Shown piece after piece: positions 47,770-54,497 of a DNA stretch of 54,497 bases. The DNA is taken from contig FWWN02000592.1 of assembly GCA_900175165.2 (NCBI GenBank), forward strand, positions 1 through 54,497. Direction: 5' to 3'. Position numbers and translations under genes: made by a program. Every line of letters starts with the position of its first letter. Position 1 is the first letter of the stretch. The notes under the pieces are model-generated. The model worked only from the letters and a program-made list of their open reading frames with translations. It had not been told where the DNA came from and made no database searches. This DNA is from Rhizomucor pusillus (taxonomy: Eukaryota; Mucoromycota; Mucoromycetes; Mucorales; Lichtheimiaceae).

Positions 47770-48189
47770 ATTTATGGGAATTAGAAACGAAACCTTCGTA
47801 ATCACTCGGCTTTAAACGTTCAGTCGCGTCAGTGACCATGGTCATGAGTGTTTCCTTCTCCAAGAACCTGCTGCGCTTGACTACCAGAACTGCTCAATAG
47901 GGTTGAGCTCAGGAAACTAAGACAAAAGATAGACATACCGGTAACCACGGGACGTGTTGTACTTAGCTATATCGTTAAGCGTATGGATGAGAGCGTTATC
48001 CATTACGAGGTAGCGGCGCTTCGTGTGCGGATACTGGTCCATCTCATCCATTGCGGTCTTCAAGAAGTCTAGGTAATGACCTGTTATTATCCCTGTGCTC
48101 ATAAGTTCAGCACAGCCTCTGATATGGATTGACAATCGAAGAGTGACGTGCTTTGAGCACTTTGAAGGACTGCCAAATTTCCTCACCAC
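47770..48189 (-). pseudogene. Decayed C-terminal (DDE) half of an IS630/Tc1-type transposase
   Basis: Minus-strand frame 48189-47917 reads STGIITGHYLDFLKTAMDEM, then YLVMDNALIHTLNDIAKYNT and RGYRYVYLL, the second-Asp region of Tc1/IS630 transposases (DNxxIH). It continues past a stop as FPELNPIEQFW, which carries the catalytic Glu. It then resumes in another frame as FLEKETLMTMVTDATERLKP. The stop and frameshifts make it non-functional. It is the half that is missing from the relic at 17.7-18.1 kb. Confidence 0.75.
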
Positions 48190-49776
48190 TTAGCAACACC
48201 TAGTTTTTAAGTCTCGTATCACTCATCCTTTCTTTTTTCTCTTTTCCAAAGTTTCAATTTCAGCACCTAGTTTGTCCTCAAAGAAGTAAGCGTAACCCTA
48301 CTTCGCTCATAATCCTTTTTTTTCATTTTAACGTATAATATAATTTTATCCTTCGCCAGGAGGATAGTTTGACTGTGTGTTACAATCTTATTTGTTCGAA
48401 GGTAAAAGAAATATGTGTCATATACATTGCAATGTCTTCGCTAAACGAGAAACGGAGAGAAGGGAGGGCGGGTGGGCCAGTCGAACTATCCTCTGATGGC
48501 TCGGATAATAGTGATAGGCTTTCGGCCTACGGCCTCAGCCAAAAGTCTATTACTCGACCTATCGATTGGTTTGCCTATCAGCTTATTCATACATAATAGC
48601 AGGGGATAATATCTCTAGGTCATTGGATACACCTTATTGATTACTTTTGGTTTTGAAGATTCGTCGATATTGGAGATAGGGAAGCATGTATGCAACAGGG
48701 TCTGTGGTGTCTGAATTATCGCTGTATCATGCAGCTTCGCCATTCTTTGTCTGGGTTCCAGGACCGTAGTCTTATGTACTGTAGGCGAGAACGATCCGGG
48801 TGTGAGAGTAGGACGATGTATAAAGTCGGCTATCAAAATGAGCCTCCACTCAAGATTATAACGAAATATGATCCCGATAATTACCCACTGTTATCGAGAA
48901 TGCAATCTACTTTGTAATGTATATATCAATTGACAGCACTCGATGATAATATACCGCAGTATGACATGCAATACGTACGCACCGGCACTGTTGTAGATAC
49001 GTAGTCTGCTGGAACGTCGAAAGGATCGATTTCACGACAATGGTTGCAACGTGATTGGTGCAGTATTTGGAAGTATAACATAAGTTGGAGACGAAATGTT
49101 GAAGCGAATATCAAAAGAAGAAACTCCCGTTGATTCGGCTTTCGAAGCTTTTATATGCATGCATAGAAAAAAATCATGGAAACTTATGCGATAGCTTGAC
49201 ATTTCTTGCTTTTAGCAATCCAAAAGGAAATCGAGCGGCAAAGAAGGAAATTGCACAAAGCGTTGTATCTTCTCGCGTGCTAGGTTCTATAAATTTCAGG
49301 ATGAATTCGACGTTTGAGGAATATTCTCAGTGAATTGAGGCATTGTGCTACTCGCTTGCCCTTCATAAACCTGTTTTCTCCGGCGGTTTTGCATCCGTTT
49401 AGCTCCTGCAAGCACAGTGCCGTCGAATTTGCAATTCATTCAGACCTGCGCTCGCCTAAATTCAAGTGTATGAGGCAAAGCGTGAGATAAGCGATCAGTC
49501 ATCAGCACCTTCCCCGCTGTATCATTAATCTTTCTCCACGATGACACTTTTTCAGTATAGAAACTCCTGGAAAAATGATGCCAAAGTCTGTTGACATTTC
49601 TGGATTTTAGTACAAAGCAGGAAATTGTCGATACAACTGGAAGACGTACAAAATGCTGTTTCTTTGGTATATTATTGATTTGCGAGGAACACCCTGAAAT
49701 GAAGTCCGAGCGTAACTGGGGATGCATGAAGTGATATGCAAATAGCCGAGCCACCTTCTTGCACACGGGTTGCAAA
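48190..49776. other. Region without assignable gene
   Basis: About 1.6 kb. Short protein-like frames occur (plus strand 48432-48593, MSSLNEKRREGRAGGPVELS; plus strand 48690-48914, ending YDPDNYPLLSRMQST), but none joins to a family I know. Possibly relics next to the transposase remains. Confidence 0.35.
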
Positions 49777-51456
49777 ATGGGAAACAGTTCTAGCAAAAGG
49801 ATGCAAAATGAAATGGAGCAATTGCTACAATATTGGTCGACATCGGAGCAACAAGCTATAGAGCTACGTTTCCAGCAGTTCCTCGCTGATTGTCACAGTT
49901 CCAACGTGACGAATGCAAACTTTACACCATCTACTTTTAACAACGATCTCACCAATATATTTACGAAATACTCTCTCAGAGCTACCCAAAACTACACTGG
50001 CAAAAAGCATCCCGAGCCTATCGATCTATATAGCTATCTCAAAGCAGTGACTGAGATCATGCACGACAATGAAGTTGCCTATACTCTTTATGCAATCGCA
50101 GCCGAGGAATTAGACTGCTCTTTGGAGCAATTTGTGTCCTGGATAGTCAAGTCAGCTATACCCTGGTGGTTTATAGGCAGCAACCTTTGCAAAGCAGATA
50201 ATGGCATGGTGTGGATGGATTCTGAACAGGAATCGGGTGCTGTGCGTTTGACGAATCACCTGCTGTATAAAGCTGGAGAGAAAAGGCGAGCACAGCAGAA
50301 ACGCGAACAACTAGACTTTGATGTTTGGTTGGGCAATCAATCGAATACAAATATCGATAGTAAGGAAAACTGCGAAAGCACGCTCATTTGGAAACAAACA
50401 GTAACGAGTGCGACCAAGATCGATAAGGACAGTTTCGAGGATTGGATGCAACATACACCCGACTTTTTAGTACTTTTACGCATTGCGGCACGAGTATTTT
50501 ATCTTGGAACGAGTATAGTTTCTGAGAAGCGCGATACCCATTCTTCTCGCCTTGCCGGATATGAATGTCCAGCCATCTCCATTCCTGAAGGGATGAAAGG
50601 ATTGCTGAAGGAAGGGAGGATGTCACGGCTTTTGACAGCTTACGATTATTTTCTCCTGACCAGATCGTTGCCGCCCAATGCAGTCTCCTGGTCAACTTCC
50701 GAGTTAGCAGCACGACGACAGACTGAGGATTTAACGCATCAACTCTTGTTTTCTTCCCGGAGAGACGGTACTAGCTGGCAGATTTTTGTAAACCGCATAA
50801 TCAACAAGGGCGCCACTTTATTGATCGTGAAAACGAGAGATGGCGCAATATTTGGTGGATATGCAGATGAATCTTGGCTACCTGTCACAGACTGGTACGG
50901 AAATTCAGCAAACTTTTTGTTTCGTTTGGATTCCGGAACGCACGCTGGTGTTTTGGCCACAAATATCTGGGGAGGGGGCAACTCTGCCAATGATCACTAC
51001 CAATATCTATGCTGGGGCAAGAAAAGTCTGCCAAACGGTATGATCGCTTAGATATTTGCAGGTATAATAATCAACGTAAAGCTGATGATATTGTAGGCAT
51101 TGGCATGGGCGGTCAGTTTGATTACGCTGGATTGTGGATCGACTCGGACTTTTTGCATGGACATTCAAAGGCTGGTCCATTGTGTACCACATATCAAAGT
51201 CCCCGATTATCTCCCACCGAGACTTTCGAAATAGAAGAAGTAGAAGGTGAGAGAGTACCTTTAATTCTCACAATCAGCACTAAACATTGTCTCAGTCATA
51301 TTGGTACGGCCGCTGCTCAAGGATGACGACGATGCAGAAAGTGGTAATGGTGGCATACTCTCCAGAGCAGAAGACATGGAATTTCTGGAAATGGCCGGTA
51401 AAAAGCTATATTCTCGAGATTTACCTCAAGAGGAGCGAAAAGATGACTCGGAATGA
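49777..51456 (+). CDS. TLDc-domain protein, MEAK7/Rtc5-like, N-myristoylation signal
   Basis: Three exons: 49777-51037, 51097-51246 and 51296-51456, total 1572 nt, 523 residues. The start MGNSSSKRMQNEMEQLLQYW carries an N-terminal MGxxxS myristoylation signal, as in MEAK7 (TLDC1). Helical N-terminal half (TLYAIAAEELDCSLEQFVSW). The TLDc domain spans about 300-490: LLFSSRRDGTSWQIFVNRII, TLLIVKTRDGAIFGGYADES, FLFRLDSGTHAGVLATN, HYQYLCWGKKSLPNGIGMGG, GLWIDSDFLHGHSKAGPLCT. The end LEMAGKKLYSRDLPQEERKD is acidic/basic. MEAK7 acts at lysosomes with mTOR, and yeast Rtc5 affects V-ATPase assembly; which role applies here is not evident. An upstream in-frame TTG is not needed. Confidence 0.9.
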
Positions 51457-51787
51457 AAGTTTGCTTTGAATATATGCACATGATGATGGTCAATAAATGC
51501 TGTGCCAATGAGCGCGCTGAAAGCCAAGTTAAGCGCGATAATTAAGACAGCGAGATGGAGAAGCATGTGTAACATTTGCAAGTATCATTAGCTACCAGTT
51601 GACGTCGAAGATATAATAGTGTCGCAACGAGAGGCCATAGTAAACGGATACTTGCAAGACATATCCAGTTAGCAATAATGAAAGAAGGGAAGATGCTAAT
51701 TGTCATACGGGCTTCCGCGAACTTGCAGGAATTGAATCTACGAACTTAAATTGACTAGCATTGCAGGCGTGTGATATCAAGCAAAGG

Positions 51788-52011
51788 GGCAGACTAAGTC
51801 AACGAGACTCAAGTAAAGTTCTTTATCCACAATCATTCTGTTTTTATAGAGAATCTTTCTTTTGGCGGTCTTTCCTCTGTATGCATCTAATATAATCTCA
51901 AGAAGCCCGTTAACCGGTGATGGGTGAGCATCTGCCGTGCATCTGTCATCATCAGAGCGGGAAACCATTGTCTGGTGTATAATTAGAGCTGTCAAGATCA
52001 AGATAGCGGCA
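51788..52011 (-). repeat. Dispersed repeat, copy 2 (inverted relative to 18.1-18.3 kb)
   Basis: Reads on the minus strand as the same frame found at 18102-18328. In this copy the frame is longer on both sides (127 codons, 52160-51777), from LVVSNTSFRKKLTGSLDLTL through the shared segment to KNRMIVDKELYLSLVDLVCP. Probably closer to the element's original sequence. Confidence 0.85.
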
Positions 52012-52204
52012 ATTAAGCTATCTGTGTTACCATAGCAATAAAGAGAGGTTATGAAGTGCAGGGTAAGATCAAGAGATCCTGTCAATTTCTTACGAAACGA
52101 AGTGTTGGATACAACAAGGCGTAAAAGAAATACGACGAAGTCAAATTGCAGAATTGACACAAAAGATGATGGACCGGAGAAAGAATGTACATAACAGGGA
52201 AATC

Positions 52205-52404
52205 ATTATCATGTATGATATTTCTATCATCTATCTATTGACGCTTTTGAATCAAGTATTCATTCATGCCCAGCATGTTGGAAATTCCTCGTCTGTGGCG
52301 TTGCCTTGCATAATCCATTTATTTCTGTACTTTTCATCGACTACATACACATAGCCTATATGATAATTGGTCATATCAAGCGTTTGCCTCACTCGTGTCA
52401 AATC
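52205..52404 (-). pseudogene. Duplicated 3' fragment of ATP10
   Basis: Minus-strand sequence encodes DLTRVRQTLDMTNYHIGYVY then VVDEKYRNKWIMQGNATDEE, matching the last exon of the intact ATP10 gene at 29558-29728 (DLTRVRRRLDMTNQYIGYVY). Similarity begins exactly at the last-exon acceptor and runs through the coding end into the 3' flank. One base is missing within the ATDEE/ISNML segment, shifting the frame, and no upstream ATP10 exon is present. Non-functional. Confidence 0.85.
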
Positions 52405-53014
52405 CTGTGGTAAACCACATTCATCGGGTAAACATTGAAAAATGAAAGGTTTCGTATACCATTCCATTGGTCCAGTGATCGTTTATGATCTCGCTTTCAT
52501 CATATCTATAATCTGTAAAGGAGAAAAAAAACGAATGCAACTGAGATAAAGATGGATAGCCGACATGGGAAGGATCCTCGTACCTGAATCGACTTGTGTC
52601 AGGTATGTACAAACTTATGTACAAACTTCAATCAGTGCACACAATTTTTTTCAGCTACAATGCGCCGTGAGTCCAAGAACCTCTCTAAGGGTAGAAGGCT
52701 TTTCAAAGTAGCATGAAAGGTCCATTACTACGTTATCCGAGACAGATAAATACATCATAAATAGAGGACTAGAATAACTTGCGTTGGATAATCAATTCTT
52801 GAGTGAGGTCCAATCCCACAGGGCTTGCTCCTTTTTTATCCAGTTGATTCAACTGTTACCAAAATTAATCACTCTTTCGAATAAGCACCATTTTCACAAG
52901 GTTTCCTTTCTTATATTCCCATTTTCGTTTCTTCTCACATCGCAATCCTTTTTATGTCAGATATGCACATTTATCTCAGGTACATTTCCTTCTTCTTTTT
53001 AAATGGATTACGAA
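52405..53014. other. Region without assignable gene
   Basis: AT-rich; the frames seen are leucine/phenylalanine/serine-rich translations of pyrimidine tracts and are not supported as genes. Confidence 0.35.
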
Positions 53015-53248
53015 GTTTCATCCAAGCCTTTCATTCTTCAATGTTCACCCAGACGGATGTGATTCGCCACACGAAGGGATTTGCTATTTGTATTTGATTC
53101 GTATTGGTAACAAACGAATTTTCGATGAATATTTTGCTAAGTTCGATAAAGCCATGCCTCCTTGGTATCAAACGAATCATGTCTGCTTGGATAAAGGCGT
53201 TGATGTTACTGGACTGTGGTACACATTTCTCCCGACTGACATTACATA
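53015..53248 (+). pseudogene. Orphan exon-like coding segment, unknown family
   Basis: One frame is strongly protein-like from about 53015: FHPSLSFFNVHPDGCDSPHE, then GICYLYLIRIGNKRIFDEYF, AKFDKAMPPWYQTNHVCLDK and GLWYTFLPTDIT before a stop at 53246-53248. Upstream the frame stays open back to an acceptor-like TATCTCAG at about 52978, but no initiating exon was found. It could be the last exon of a gene, or a relic. Confidence 0.4.
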
Positions 53249-54185
53249 GCTCTTTTGTATCGAGATATCAACATATCACTCTACCATATCTTGAATTTAT
53301 ATTTATCTAACAAGCCTTATATACATATATAGAGAAATAAAGCAATTATCGATTCTCCTCCGTTTTTGACAGGCTGGAAGGCTGAATTATGAATTCCTGA
53401 ACGCATGTATTTGTGTACGTGAAGTTTAGAGAAAGGACAGTTCTAAGTACAATGAGACCGTATCCAATCATTATTATTCTGATAAGCAGATTGTCCTTAC
53501 TTCTACATATGTAGGTGAAACTAGATTATTTTTACTAATGATCGGTTTACCAAATATTTCTAGAAAAGCGCTTTAGTGGACTCTTCATCGTTTGCGTCTT
53601 ATTATATACTATACACTTCCAGCATAAGGAATCGCTACTATGGTAACTCAGGAAGGAGTTCAGTTCCCCGTTTGTGTGCCCGTGAATTAGGTGAAGGGAC
53701 TCTGTAATTTTTGCACGTGTCTCCTCAATTTTTTGTATGTAGGTACTACATCGATGAACTGAGGGATTTACTTGAGACGCAGCATCTTGTTTCTCTACTA
53801 CTGTAGATTGTACATTATGAGTGAGCATGCACCGATATCGACTAGTCGATGTATCTATCGAGTGTATTATAAGTCAGGTAATATAAGATACAGGTTGAAA
53901 CAGACAGCAGTTTAACTGGAATGTAATGTATTAATTTGCATTCTATGGACTGTAATGTGGGTCTCAACTCTTTATTTCACGCAGTTCACGCGCGATCAAG
54001 GGGCCCATGAAATAAGATCATAAAAGAGCAGGAATCTGAATCTATCGTCCGAATGCAAACTGCATAATTTAGGAGCGATATTTTATATTATATATCGTGC
54101 TCGTCGCAAAGACCGCTTATAATGTACGTATTTGGAACTGTTATTCAATTTGCTAGATGAGTATTACGTGTTATCAACAAATGTT
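53249..54185. other. Region without assignable gene
   Basis: AT-rich, no supported coding sequence. A 93-codon minus frame about 53547-53828 has ordinary composition but no recognisable features. Confidence 0.35.
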
Positions 54186-54194
54186 TTATTCCCC

Positions 54195-54434
54195 AAAGAC
54201 AAGAAATAGCAGCATTTGTTTTGGCTTTTTTGCGTTAATTATCTCTTTAAGATGACCATCTTCTAGAGACGGCCTCTTGATACCTACAAATCGTTTGGTA
54301 TCGGTAGTTTTCCTACAATGCTTCTCGTAGGTATTCATCACTCGCTTGATTTTGTCGATCTCCGTGGGAAATTTACGAAGCGCAGTGAAGTTCCTCGGTG
54401 CTTCTACACTGCCGATCTCGAACATTGCATGCAA
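54195..54434 (-). CDS. Partial gene at the window edge, 3' exon(s) only
   Basis: A minus-strand exon reads MHAMFEIGSVEAPRNFTALR, then TEIDKIKRVMNTYEKHCRKT and RPSLEDGHLKEIINAKKPKQ to a stop near 54195. It is protein-like and probably preceded by an intron at about 54435-54480, with further exons beyond the window. Possibly related to the Mucorales family of the 44-46 kb pair by its general look, but this is a guess; no motif confirms it. Confidence 0.4.
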
Positions 54435-54497
54435 ACCTACAACTATGATGATAACTTTTCCTCTAAGTAAGCACCAGTTGCACCAGTTGCACTTACG

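Overview
The window is nuclear DNA from a filamentous early-diverging fungus, most likely Mucoromycota (Mucorales-like). Genes are packed tightly on both strands and are intron-rich, with introns mostly 45-90 bp and GT-AG. The gene set mixes fungal markers (APSES/ankyrin cell-cycle factor, Lro1-type PDAT, Atp10, Gon7) with proteins kept in early fungi and animals but missing from budding yeast (CHIP/STUB1, L-2-hydroxyglutarate dehydrogenase, a YANK/STK32-like kinase, a CENP-E-like kinesin). I assigned genus-level affinity by protein recognition only, without any search.

Layout: 1.3-2.1 kb, ribosomal protein uS7 (RPS5), converging on a kinase-only inositol pyrophosphate synthase (PPIP5K/Vip1, 2.3-3.6 kb). 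4.6-7.4 kb, PDAT (LRO1) with a one-base frameshift. 8.5-11.8 kb, kinesin-7 with 17 exons, including two adjacent micro-exons. 12.1-13.8 kb, MATE transporter. 14.5-16.6 kb, epsin (minus). 17.7-20 kb, decayed mobile-element debris. 20.2-21.8 kb, CHIP E3 ligase. 22.0-23.9 kb, coronin (minus), divergent from Gon7 (24.2-24.5 kb). 24.7-25.4 kb, Sws1/ZSWIM7 (minus). 26.1-28.2 kb, Mbp1/Swi4-type factor. 29.6-30.8 kb, ATP10 (minus), divergent from the STK32-like kinase (30.9-32.9 kb). 34.2-35.4 kb, an unrecognised 304-aa gene. 36.0-38.1 kb, L2HGDH. 38.7-42.0 kb, TMF/Sgm1 golgin (minus). 44.3-46.4 kb, two neighbouring minus-strand genes, one with a PD-(D/E)XK nuclease-like signature. 49.8-51.5 kb, TLDc protein. 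46.6-49 kb and 51.5-54.5 kb hold repeats, transposase remains, a duplicated fragment of ATP10 and a truncated gene at the window edge.

There is no operon or single pathway; the genes are ordinary housekeeping functions (translation, vesicle traffic, actin and microtubules, proteostasis, tRNA modification, recombination, mitochondrial biogenesis, lipid storage) separated by repeat-rich islands. For thirteen multi-exon models I summed the exon lengths and obtained a whole number of codons; PDAT is one base short. Exon junctions were read by eye from splice signals plus family conservation and have no transcript support. The observations most worth checking are the kinase-only PPIP5K, the kinesin micro-exons and hydrophobic tail, a TTG where the N-myristoylated kinase should have ATG, the ATP10 fragment duplication, and the nuclease-like gene pair at 44-46 kb.
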